In this document: one piece after another, positions 24,512 through 31,138 of the stretch
Numbering within the stretch: the first letter of the stretch is position 1
Layout: each line of letters begins with the position of its first letter
DNA from: Paenibacillus alba
Lineage (GTDB): Bacteria > Bacillota > Bacilli > Paenibacillales > NBRC-103111
Length of the DNA: 42,161 nt
Assembly: GCF_013204855.1 (NCBI RefSeq)
Contig: NZ_JABMKZ010000055.1
Location: 1 to 42,161 of the forward strand
Direction: 5' to 3'
The notes under the pieces: model-generated
Database searches by the model: none
Seen by the model: only the letters and a program-made list of their open reading frames with translations
Told to the model about the DNA's origin: nothing
Position numbers and translations under genes: made by a program

Positions 24512-24871
24512 ATGTCGAGAACAATTGAGTTTGCGAAGGATATGCTCATCCTGCATTTATCGGGAATTGTCAGTGCAGCCGCGTTAAAACGTCGTGTCGA
24601 GATTCCCTATTCGAAGATTTCGCGCGTATCGGTGGAAGATCATAAGGTTTCGATGTTTCAATTCCGTGTTGGCACTTCGATTGCAGATATTCGAGAAGGG
24701 CGCTTTCTCATAGGGAATAGATGGTGCTTTATTTCCTATGAAAATCATAATGATGTAGTATCGCTGGAGCTGGATGAACATGAGTTTGCCAAAGTCATTT
24801 TTCAGATTGACAACCCCTTGGAAATCAGAGCTCAAATTCAGGAGCAATTAAATAAAATAGCCACCTGCTAA
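24512..24871 (+). CDS. Small PH-like domain protein
   Basis: 119 residues, mostly beta: MLILHLSGIVSAAALKRRVEIPYSKISRVSVED, RFLIGNRWCFISYENHNDVVSLELDE, then a C-terminal helix (VIFQIDNPLEIRAQIQEQLNKI). The strand order with a C-terminal amphipathic helix and the I-P-Y-S-K-I-x-x-V motif are typical of bacterial PH domains. No membrane segment is present. Function unknown. GGAGGTCG precedes the ATG. Confidence 0.55.
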   Translation: MSRTIEFAKDMLILHLSGIVSAAALKRRVEIPYSKISRVSVEDHKVSMFQFRVGTSIADIREGRFLIGNRWCFISYENHNDVVSLELDEHEFAKVIFQIDNPLEIRAQIQEQLNKIATC

Positions 24872-24881
24872 AAATATGAAA

Positions 24882-24910
24882 TTGACATTCTTTTTCGTTA
24901 GAACTATACT
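24882..24910 (+). promoter_or_regulatory. Sigma A-type promoter of the rrf2 gene
   Basis: TTGACA (24882-24887), a 17-bp spacer, and TATACT (24905-24910), ending 25 bp before the start codon. The -10 overlaps the presumed operator at 24902-24919, which fits autorepression. Confidence 0.8.
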
Positions 24911-24919
24911 GGTTACAAC
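24902..24919 (+). promoter_or_regulatory. Putative Rrf2 operator, copy 1
   Basis: AACTATACTGGTTACAAC. The same 18-mer with one change occurs inverted at 25388-25405 before the oxidoreductase gene, and a third, looser copy follows there. It overlaps the -10 of the rrf2 promoter. Confidence 0.65.
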
Positions 24920-24935
24920 CGGTGGGTGATAAACA

Positions 24936-25352
24936 ATGAAACAAATCAGCAGTCGATTTTCAATTGCCGTCCATATTTTATCTCTGGTCGCGACAGTACC
25001 ATCTGAGTGTACAGGTGATTTCATTGCCGGCAGCGTGAATACGAATCCTGTGATCATTCGCAAAATTATCGGTCTCCTGAAGAAGGCCGGACTTGTTGAA
25101 GTCCGAGCTGGAGTTGGGGGGACGAGGTTGACGAAGGACATAGATCAGATTACTTTGCTTGATGTTTACCGTGCTGTAGAAGTTATTGAGAATGGGGAAT
25201 TGTTTAACTTCCATAACCATCCTAATCCGCTATGTACGGTAGGCAGAAATATTGAGTCAGTTTTGCGCGCAGAATTGCGTGAGGCTCAAACCGCGATGGA
25301 ACAGAAATTATCTCAAGTTTCCTTGCAGCATTTGATCACAAAGTTTGAATAA
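24936..25352 (+). CDS. Rrf2-family transcriptional regulator (YwnA-like)
   Basis: 138 residues. The winged helix is typical of Rrf2: SSRFSIAVHILSLVATVP, FIAGSVNTNPVIIRKIIGLLKKAGLVEVRAGVGGTRL. Only one cysteine lies in the sensor region (NPLCTVGRNI); the three-cysteine cluster-binding set of IscR/NsrR is absent. It is therefore likely a non-cluster, redox- or ligand-responsive member such as YwnA. The gene downstream is a quinone-oxidoreductase-like SDR carrying matching operators, so it is the likely target. GGTGGGTGAT precedes the ATG. Confidence 0.85.
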   Translation: MKQISSRFSIAVHILSLVATVPSECTGDFIAGSVNTNPVIIRKIIGLLKKAGLVEVRAGVGGTRLTKDIDQITLLDVYRAVEVIENGELFNFHNHPNPLCTVGRNIESVLRAELREAQTAMEQKLSQVSLQHLITKFE

Positions 25353-25380
25353 AAAAAGCTCTTAAATGAGCTATTTTTTA
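25351..25380 (+). terminator. Short terminator after rrf2
   Basis: AGCTC, a TTAAAT loop, then GAGCT, preceded by an A run and followed by ATTTTTTAT. It separates the rrf2 transcript from the oxidoreductase gene. Confidence 0.7.
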
Positions 25381-25387
25381 TAAATTA

Positions 25388-25426
25388 GTTGTAACCATTA
25401 TAGTTATAACTATAATGATTCTAACC
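25388..25426 (+). promoter_or_regulatory. Promoter with a double inverted Rrf2-type operator
   Basis: A 39-bp near-palindrome centred on a perfect 20-bp one (ATTATAGTTATAACTATAAT, 25397-25416). The left half on the minus strand reads AACTATAATGGTTACAAC, one base different from the operator at 24902. The right half reads AACTATAATGATTCTAAC. A TATAAT -10 (25411-25416), with TTGTAA 16 bp upstream, lies inside it, so a bound regulator would block transcription. Confidence 0.7.
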
Positions 25427-25456
25427 AAATATATGAAAACGATGGAGGTTATTTAG

Positions 25457-26323
25457 ATGAAAATTTTAGTAACGGGTGCGACAGGTCAATTGGGTTCGAA
25501 AGTGGTTGAGGCATTGCTTGCCTCTGCGCCGGCAGAACAGTTAGCAATTAGTGTGCGGGATACGGATAAAGCGAGTGATCTGCGTGCGCTTGGTGTGGAT
25601 GTACGTCATGGTGATTTTGATCAACCAGCAACCTTAGCAGAGGCTTTCCAAGGTGTGGATCGTCTGTTGATCGTTTCGACACAAGGGGATAATGAAACTC
25701 GGATTCGCCAGCATCTGGCTGCTGTTTCCGCAGCGAAACAAGCCGGTGTTGGTTTTATCGCCTATACAAGTGTTACAAATGCGGAAGAAACGGAACTGTT
25801 CCTAGCACCGGTTCACCGGGCGACTGAAGAAGCAATCCGAGGAACGGGCATTCCTTATTCATTCTTACGGAACAACTGGTACATTGAGAATGAAGTGGGT
25901 ACGATCCAAGGCATTTTGGCAGGAGCGCCATTAGTCACTTCTGCAGGCCAAGGAAAAGTGGGCTGGGCATCCCGCGGCGACTACGCGCAAGCGGCTGCTA
26001 ATGTTTTACTGGGAAGCGGTCATGAGAATACAATTTATGAACTTTCTGGCGTGCCGATCACGTATGCAGACCTCGCAGGGATTGTGTCTGAAGTGCTTGG
26101 TCGTGAGATTCCAGTGCAGCAGGTTGATGATGAAACTTACGCGAAAATCATGGTTGGTGCTGGTGTTCCGGAGCAGGTCGCTCCTATACTTGTCGCTATT
26201 CAAAGTGCGATTCGCGATCAAGTTCTGGATGTGACAAGCAGCGATTTACAGACCCTTCTTGACCGTGAGGCAACTCCATTGCGTCAAGTTCTGAAAGAGA
26301 TCATTGCTGGGTTACAGGCATAA
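25457..26323 (+). CDS. NmrA/QOR2-like SDR, NAD(P)H:quinone oxidoreductase type
   Basis: 288 residues of the atypical short-chain dehydrogenase class. The N-terminal ILVTGATGQLGSKVVEALL is the nucleotide-binding loop. IAYTSVTNAEET, FLRNNWYIENEVGTIQGIL and GKVGWASRGDYAQAAANVLLG match E. coli QOR2 (YtfG) and triphenylmethane reductase relatives. The predicted reaction is NADPH-dependent reduction of quinones or related electrophiles in the cytoplasm. Regulation by the adjacent Rrf2 protein is suggested by shared operators. GATGGAGG precedes the ATG, and a strong terminator follows. Confidence 0.82.
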   Translation: MKILVTGATGQLGSKVVEALLASAPAEQLAISVRDTDKASDLRALGVDVRHGDFDQPATLAEAFQGVDRLLIVSTQGDNETRIRQHLAAVSAAKQAGVGFIAYTSVTNAEETELFLAPVHRATEEAIRGTGIPYSFLRNNWYIENEVGTIQGILAGAPLVTSAGQGKVGWASRGDYAQAAANVLLGSGHENTIYELSGVPITYADLAGIVSEVLGREIPVQQVDDETYAKIMVGAGVPEQVAPILVAIQSAIRDQVLDVTSSDLQTLLDREATPLRQVLKEIIAGLQA

Positions 26324-26344
26324 TACAATCTCATAAAGCAGCAG

Positions 26345-26373
26345 AGAGGCCAATTCTTGGCCTCTTTTTTTTG
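26345..26373 (+). terminator. Strong terminator after the QOR2-like gene
   Basis: AGAGGCCAA, TTC loop, TTGGCCTCT (9-bp perfect stem), followed by a run of seven or more T. Confidence 0.9.
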
Positions 26374-26460
26374 TTGTGAGTCTTCTTTTTTTGGAATCGT
26401 GCGGGTGACTACGGGGAATATTAGGTAGGAAGCATGCAGTGACAACATGAAGGAGGCACG

Positions 26461-27027
26461 ATGGTGGAAAAAATATTGCTAAGAATGCTGTTCATGGGTT
26501 CAGTGGCCGCAGCGCCATTTATATTAAAACGAAAAAACTTGCTGATGAACTTAACGATTTTTTTCGCAAAAGGCGTTCTTTCCACTGCGATGGACTCGTA
26601 TTTCATCAAGAGAAAGAGAATTGCCTATCCGGTTCGTCCTTTTCCCAAAACGTTTGATACCAATGTGCTGTACGATTTATTGTTTTATCCGCTGCTAAGC
26701 GTCATTTGGGTGAGATGGACCTATCAAAGCAAACCCTTAGAGATGATCACTCGCAGCTTATATTTCAGTGTGCCAATGTCTATTCTCCAGTGGGCGCTTG
26801 AAAAGAAAACAAGATTATTTAAATGGAATTCATGGACGATCCTGCATACTTTTGCCTCAATTAATTTTACGTTGTTTACCATACGCGGATTTGTGGGGCT
26901 TGTGCGAGGACTCGTGTCGCTTCAAACTTCTCATTATGCAAGAATAGAGCCTTCAGCATCAGCTCTGCCTGCTGGAATTTTAATGTCAACTACGAATACG
27001 GAGCAATCCTATCAAACTCACTCTTAG
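26461..27027 (+). CDS. CBO0543-family membrane protein
   Basis: 188 residues with about four to five membrane helices. The stretch RIAYPVRPFPKTFDTNVLYDLLFYPLLSVIWVRWTYQSKP, then SVPMSILQWALEKKTRLFKWNSW, matches the CBO0543 family of spore-forming Firmicutes. Its function is unknown; members often occur in several copies and near sporulation or germination genes. A polar tail of about 35 residues follows the last helix. GAAGGAGGCACG precedes the ATG. Confidence 0.72.
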   Translation: MVEKILLRMLFMGSVAAAPFILKRKNLLMNLTIFFAKGVLSTAMDSYFIKRKRIAYPVRPFPKTFDTNVLYDLLFYPLLSVIWVRWTYQSKPLEMITRSLYFSVPMSILQWALEKKTRLFKWNSWTILHTFASINFTLFTIRGFVGLVRGLVSLQTSHYARIEPSASALPAGILMSTTNTEQSYQTHS

Positions 27028-27071
27028 CGTTTTTCTTGGAAACTTATGCAACATTTTATATGATCAGCCCG

Positions 27072-27115
27072 TTAATAAGTTAACTCGATACGAGTAATTA
27101 AAAATAACTTATTAA
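27072..27115 (+). promoter_or_regulatory. Nested palindromic leader abutting the SLH/PrcB ribosome-binding site
   Basis: Perfect 11-bp arms TTAATAAGTTA (27072-27082) and TAACTTATTAA (27105-27115) enclose a small ACTCG-ATA-CGAGT hairpin. The right arm ends against the AAAAGGAGA ribosome-binding site of the gene at 27132, so folding could limit ribosome access. It could also be an operator. Confidence 0.5.
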
Positions 27116-27131
27116 AAGGAGATTAGAAACT

Positions 27132-28040
27132 ATGAATAAATTAGCTACATTGACTTTGTCGTCTATCTTACTGGGAAGCTTGACGTTTAACACGGCTTTT
27201 GCCTTTTCTGATGTGGAAAGCGGACAAGCAGAAGCGATCTCAGCCCTATATAAGCAAGGTGTCGTCAGCGGGATAGACAGTGAGCATTTTGCGCCAAAGG
27301 GTAAAATTAGTTATGCGCAAAGCGTGCAGCTTATTGTGAAGGGCTTGGATTTAAACCTGGAACTGATTGATTTCGTGAAACAGCCGCTGGCTTCAGATAC
27401 TTTTAAAAATGTGCCGAATGATGCTTGGTTTGCCAATGCTTTCGTCATCGCCCAATATAACGGAGTAGATATTCCGAAAGATGTGAACCCGAATGCGACA
27501 ATTACGCGTGAACAGTTCGGACATATGCTGATGCAAGCATTAGAGAAGAAAGGCAACTTTCCTATGATCAACATCAAGCTCGAGGTCAAGGATGAAGAGC
27601 AAATGACTCCTGAATTCCAAGGAACTTTACTGCGCATGATCCATTACAAAATTACTTCGCTTGATAAAGATGGCAAGTTGAATCCGAAGGCCGAGCTTAC
27701 GCGCGGCGAAGCAGCGACTTGGGTGTACAATGCAGCGAAAGTACTCGCAGCCCATTCCGAGCAGCCGGTAATCAAGGAGAATGTGACGGTATCTGTTGAG
27801 AAAGTCAATGATGACGTCAATAAAATAACGCTCTCCCGTGAATCCAAGCCAAGCTCCGGATATGGGATTGCTATCTCAGGTATCACATTCAATGAGGATG
27901 GAAATGCGGTCATTTCTTATACACTGACGGATCCTAAACCGGATTCCATGAATGCGATGGTTATTACAGAGCCTAAAGCTGTCACTTATGTTTCGTCCAA
28001 ATATAAAGCCGTTGCAGAACCGGCCGCTGTTAACGAATAG
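27132..28040 (+). CDS. Exported SLH protein with a PrcB-like C-terminal domain
   Basis: 302 residues. A signal peptide ends near residue 24 (NTAFAFS). SLH-type segments follow: AISALYKQGVVSGIDSEHFAPKGKISYAQSVQLIVKGL (about 36-72), WFANAFVIAQYNGVDIPKDVNPNATITREQFGHMLMQAL and ITSLDKDGKLNPKAELTRGEAATWVYNAAKVL. The last ~80 residues (SSGYGIAISGITFNEDGNAVISYTLTDPKP, VITEPKAVTYVSS) resemble the PrcB domain, which binds surface protease complexes. The wall-anchoring role is inferred; the protein partner is unknown. A terminator follows. Confidence 0.8.
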   Translation: MNKLATLTLSSILLGSLTFNTAFAFSDVESGQAEAISALYKQGVVSGIDSEHFAPKGKISYAQSVQLIVKGLDLNLELIDFVKQPLASDTFKNVPNDAWFANAFVIAQYNGVDIPKDVNPNATITREQFGHMLMQALEKKGNFPMINIKLEVKDEEQMTPEFQGTLLRMIHYKITSLDKDGKLNPKAELTRGEAATWVYNAAKVLAAHSEQPVIKENVTVSVEKVNDDVNKITLSRESKPSSGYGIAISGITFNEDGNAVISYTLTDPKPDSMNAMVITEPKAVTYVSSKYKAVAEPAAVNE

Positions 28041-28056
28041 TTTCTAACTTAAAATG

Positions 28057-28089
28057 GTGTTTTTCCAATAGGGGAAACACTGTTTTTTT
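28057..28089 (+). terminator. Terminator after the SLH/PrcB-like gene
   Basis: GTGTTTTTCC, AATA loop, GGGGAAACAC (10 bp with G-U pairs), then TG and seven T. Confidence 0.85.
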
Positions 28090-28124
28090 GTCTCAATTGA
28101 TAAATCGGCGTGGAGGGTGATGCC

Positions 28125-28502
28125 ATGTATTTAGACAAAATCAATCATCAATGGTTGACCCATTTGAAAACGAACGGTTTTCAGGAGCTTATAACAATAA
28201 CAAATACGACAAAATTGAACGTGAATGCTCGGTTATTTATGTTAGAGCTGAAGTTGAACGCGAAAAGATATCATTTATATCACTGTTTGGATAAAGACAT
28301 ATATGAGTTGCGACAACTGGATGAAGCGTATACGCTCATTAGTGCTGAAGAAGCATTCGGATTGAGTTTGGAAAGGTCGAAAGATTTTTGGGATACTGTT
28401 CATTCCTTCATGCTGCAGCATTACGATGGGATTCAAACATCTGTTGATTGCAGACAGGGTTTAGAGCAAGCCAAACTTGCTATTCAAAAAGTCCGTTTGT
28501 AA
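28125..28502 (+). CDS. Conserved-looking small soluble protein, unknown
   Basis: 125 residues, mixed alpha/beta, no membrane segment or signal peptide. The sequence (HLKTNGFQELITITNTTKLNVNARLFMLELKLNAKRYHLYHCLDKDIYELRQLDEAYTLISAEEAFGL) looks like a normal globular protein but no family was recognised. ATG 28125 was preferred to GTG 28110 because GGAGGGTG lies about six bases upstream of it. Monocistronic between two terminator or promoter gaps. Confidence 0.6.
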   Translation: MYLDKINHQWLTHLKTNGFQELITITNTTKLNVNARLFMLELKLNAKRYHLYHCLDKDIYELRQLDEAYTLISAEEAFGLSLERSKDFWDTVHSFMLQHYDGIQTSVDCRQGLEQAKLAIQKVRL

Positions 28503-28594
28503 TGTGCGAGTACATGTTAGACTTATCCAAACTATCCTTAACTCTTCTGCCTGTGGTATGATTTAAATAACCAAATGTAGGGAGGAATAGTCGG

Positions 28595-29590
28595 ATGCAA
28601 ATTAAAATGCTTGGACGAAGCGGACTTGCCGTATCGGAGCTTTGTCTGGGGACAATGACTTTCGGGAATACAACCAATGAGAGTGATTCAATTCGGATGA
28701 TTCATCAATTCAGGGAGCAGGGCGGCAATTTTCTGGACACGGCGAATGTCTATGTATCCGGTCGCTCCGAAGAAATTGTAGGGCAAGCCATCAAGGAATG
28801 TCGTTCTGAGGTTGTTTTGGCCACCAAAGTGCGAATGAATACAGCAAATCATCCCAATGGCGCAGGTGTTTCGCGCAAGCACATTATGCAAAGCGTGGAA
28901 GAAAGCCTTGCAAGGCTGAACACGGACTATATTGATTTGTATCAGGTCCATGTATGGGACCATCTAACACCAATTGAGGAGACACTGCGAGCTCTGGATG
29001 ATCTGGTCACTTCGGGAAAAGTCCGATATATCGGATGTTCCAACTTTTTTGCTTGGCAGCTGATGAAATCCCTTGCTTGCAGTGATGCCAATCGGTATGT
29101 CCGATTTATTTCGATTCAACCGCAATATAGCCTTGTCAGCCGTGAAATGGACCGCGAAATGATGTCACTGTGCCTGGAAGAGAAGGTAGGGGTTATTCCT
29201 TGGGCGCCGCTTGGAGGCGGATTTCTTACGGGGCGTTATACGAAGGAAGAGCCCACAACGGGACGCTTAACGTCTAAAGTTGGCGAGAGCTCCTGGGCAC
29301 TGCGTGGAACTGAGCGAAATTTCGCCATTCTGGATGCCGTACATACTGCTGCACGAGAACTGAATAAAACACCGGCCCAAATTGCACTTGCTTGGCTTTT
29401 GCAAAGAGAAGGAATTACCTCGCCAATTTTCGGAGCCAGTACACTTGAGCAATTTAGCGATAACATGGGGGCTGTAGGTTGGACAATGCCCAAAGAAATA
29501 TGGGATTTGTTAGACGAAGCGAGCGCTCTTCCTTCCGAATATCCGAACCGCTTCATCGCCAAGTTTGCGCGGCCTTATTCTGCCAATTAA
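28595..29590 (+). CDS. Aldo/keto reductase
   Basis: 331 residues, a TIM-barrel NADPH-dependent oxidoreductase. Catalytic residues are placed as usual: D and Y in FLDTANVYVSGRSEEIVG (about 47-63), K in VVLATKVRMN (about 78), and H in DLYQVHVWDHLTPIEETL (about 115). The cofactor phosphate-binding tail is FGASTLEQFSDNMGA near 277-291. It is in the YghZ/Kv-beta-like broad group (AKR11/12); substrate unknown. AGGGAGGAATAG precedes the ATG. A long bidirectional hairpin follows. Confidence 0.9.
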   Translation: MQIKMLGRSGLAVSELCLGTMTFGNTTNESDSIRMIHQFREQGGNFLDTANVYVSGRSEEIVGQAIKECRSEVVLATKVRMNTANHPNGAGVSRKHIMQSVEESLARLNTDYIDLYQVHVWDHLTPIEETLRALDDLVTSGKVRYIGCSNFFAWQLMKSLACSDANRYVRFISIQPQYSLVSREMDREMMSLCLEEKVGVIPWAPLGGGFLTGRYTKEEPTTGRLTSKVGESSWALRGTERNFAILDAVHTAARELNKTPAQIALAWLLQREGITSPIFGASTLEQFSDNMGAVGWTMPKEIWDLLDEASALPSEYPNRFIAKFARPYSAN

Positions 29591-29618
29591 TCAAACCCAG
29601 TGGGCGTGCCCGAGTGGG

Positions 29619-29666
29619 GAACAACAAAGGCGCAGCTCTTTTTGAGAGATTGCGCTTTTGTTGTTC
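29619..29666. terminator. 16-bp hairpin terminator after the aldo/keto reductase
   Basis: GAACAACAAAGGCGCA pairs with TGCGCTTTTGTTGTTC over a 16-base loop, with a single G-U pair. A TTTCC tail follows, and A-rich arms could act on either strand. Confidence 0.75.
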
Positions 29667-29781
29667 TTTCCTACTAAATTCTAGTAAATTTACAATTGAT
29701 TACGTGTAATAACTCGTGTTAAATTGGGTTGGACTCGTAACGTTTATTAATTCTTATCAAAAGCAGGAGGTCATTCATTCG

Positions 29782-30729
29782 ATGAATGCAATAGAAGCCC
29801 GAATTCAGATGCTGCATCAATATAGGCCAGAACTAACGAAACCATCAGATCTTGGAGATTTTTGGGATCGAGTTCAACTGGAAGCTGCTGAATCCGTCCG
29901 TTATACACGCAATCTGGTCGACTCACCGTTCCTTCAGGCCGAAGTTTATAAGGTCGTGATCGAAGGGGCAGCGAACACGCCGCTTCACGCTTGGTACATG
30001 CTGCCATCTGCTCAGTTGGATCAACCGATCCCGTGTGTAGTCATTTACCATGGCTATACCGGTTCTAAGGGAGAACCCGAGGATCACGCAGCTTGGCTGC
30101 TTATGGGGTATGCGGTACTTGCGATTGATGTGCGCGGGCAAGGAGGGGAAACCGGCAACGGATTACCCCAGCTTAACGGAATGACCAAAGGATGGATAAC
30201 ACAAGGCATTCTTGATCCAGAGACATCCTATTATCGGGCTTTGGCTATCGATGGTTTATGCGCCGTAAGGTGTGCGATGGATATGCCAGAGATCGATCCT
30301 GATAAAGTTTTTGTTTTTGGAGCGAGTCAAGGCGGGGGCTTGGTGCTTCTAGTCTCAGCTCTTGAGCCTAGAATTCGCGCGGCAATTGCTCATATCCCGA
30401 ATATGTGTCATATGGATTTGGGCATGCTTCAGTCGGTGAGTTCGCTCAGCGAAGCCGCGGAATTCGTAACCCGCTTCCCCCACTTCCAGAAGGAAGTGTT
30501 CCAGACACTAAGCTACTTCGATATTATGAATTTGGCGCACCAAATCAGTCTGCCTGTTCATGTGACGGTAGGGTTGAAAGATACGACCTGCTTGCCAGAG
30601 ACAGTTTTCGCTGCCTATAATCGGATCGCTTCCTCGCAGAAATCGCTTGAGGTTCATCCATTTATGGGGCATTCTATGCCTGTTGGCTATTACTCGGCTG
30701 GACATTCTTTTTTCTCACAATGGCTTTAA
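29782..30729 (+). CDS. CE7-family acetyl esterase (acetylxylan esterase / cephalosporin-C deacetylase)
   Basis: 315 residues, an alpha/beta hydrolase of carbohydrate esterase family 7, typically a cytoplasmic hexamer that deacetylates xylo-oligosaccharides and similar esters. Family motifs: VVIYHGYTGSKGEP (oxyanion region), AIDVRGQGGETGN (RGQ motif), VFVFGASQGGGLVLLVSAL (nucleophile serine in GxSQG, about 185), VGLKDTTCLPETVFAAYN (aspartate, about 273) and PFMGHSMP (histidine, about 303). The usual GHE near the end is GHS here. ATG 29782 follows AGGAGG by 11 bases. No xylan-degradation genes are adjacent. Confidence 0.8.
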   Translation: MNAIEARIQMLHQYRPELTKPSDLGDFWDRVQLEAAESVRYTRNLVDSPFLQAEVYKVVIEGAANTPLHAWYMLPSAQLDQPIPCVVIYHGYTGSKGEPEDHAAWLLMGYAVLAIDVRGQGGETGNGLPQLNGMTKGWITQGILDPETSYYRALAIDGLCAVRCAMDMPEIDPDKVFVFGASQGGGLVLLVSALEPRIRAAIAHIPNMCHMDLGMLQSVSSLSEAAEFVTRFPHFQKEVFQTLSYFDIMNLAHQISLPVHVTVGLKDTTCLPETVFAAYNRIASSQKSLEVHPFMGHSMPVGYYSAGHSFFSQWL

Positions 30730-30773
30730 AATGACAAAAACGACTGAGCTGCGTTGCTCGTTGAGTGCGAATA

Positions 30774-30951
30774 CCTGCGATTGTGCAGGCTTTTTCAACG
30801 AAATCGAGTGAAAAGTAGTAATACCTGCAAATAAGCAGGCATTTCTTGATTTTCCACTCGAAAATCAAGGAAAGGTCACGAAAACCTGCAGAATTGCAGG
30901 AATCTAATGATCTTGGCTGCTCCGACCAGAATAAAGATGCATAATCGCAGG
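30774..30951 (-). repeat. Inverted copy of the four-box CCTGC array
   Basis: Boxes at 30774 (CCTGCGATTGTGCAGG), 30824 (CCTGCAAATAAGCAGG), 30885 (CCTGCAGAATTGCAGG) and 30936 (GATGCATAATCGCAGG). Read on the minus strand, start-to-start spacings are 51, 61 and 50, identical to the unit at 452-503-564-614. The spacer between the last two minus-strand boxes (TACTTTTCACTCGATTTCG...GAAAAA) resembles that at 581-611. The middle spacer contains a perfect hairpin CTTGATTTTC-CACTC-GAAAATCAAG (30845-30869). The 410-bp gap 30730-31138 holds only this array and the two hairpins that follow. Confidence 0.85.
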
Positions 30952-30980
30952 TTTTGGAAGGCGAGCTTCCACAACGAAAT

Positions 30981-31025
30981 GGGCTGTCCCAGGTAGAAAC
31001 TCCTACTTGGCGGCGCCTTTTTCTG
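30981..31025 (+). terminator. GGGCTGTCCC terminator-like hairpin, second copy
   Basis: GGGCTGTCCCAGGTAG, short loop, CTACTTGGCGGCGCC, then TTTTTCTG. It is homologous to the hairpin at 22311 and, like it, lies next to CCTGC boxes. Confidence 0.65.
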
Positions 31026-31050
31026 TTTTTCAAAGCTTGGCAAAATAGGA

Positions 31051-31090
31051 AAGGGCTGCCCACTAGTCATGCGACCATTGGACAGCCCTT
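31051..31090. terminator. Hairpin downstream of the CLC gene
   Basis: AAGGGCTG and CAGCCCTT arms with inner CCCA/TTGG pairing. It lies about 50 bp past the CLC stop on the minus strand. No ideal T tract follows on that strand (TCCTATTTT). Confidence 0.6.
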
Positions 31091-31138
31091 ATTGATTTTC
31101 GTCCAAGGACGGTGAAATTGAAAAGTAGAACGATGCGC

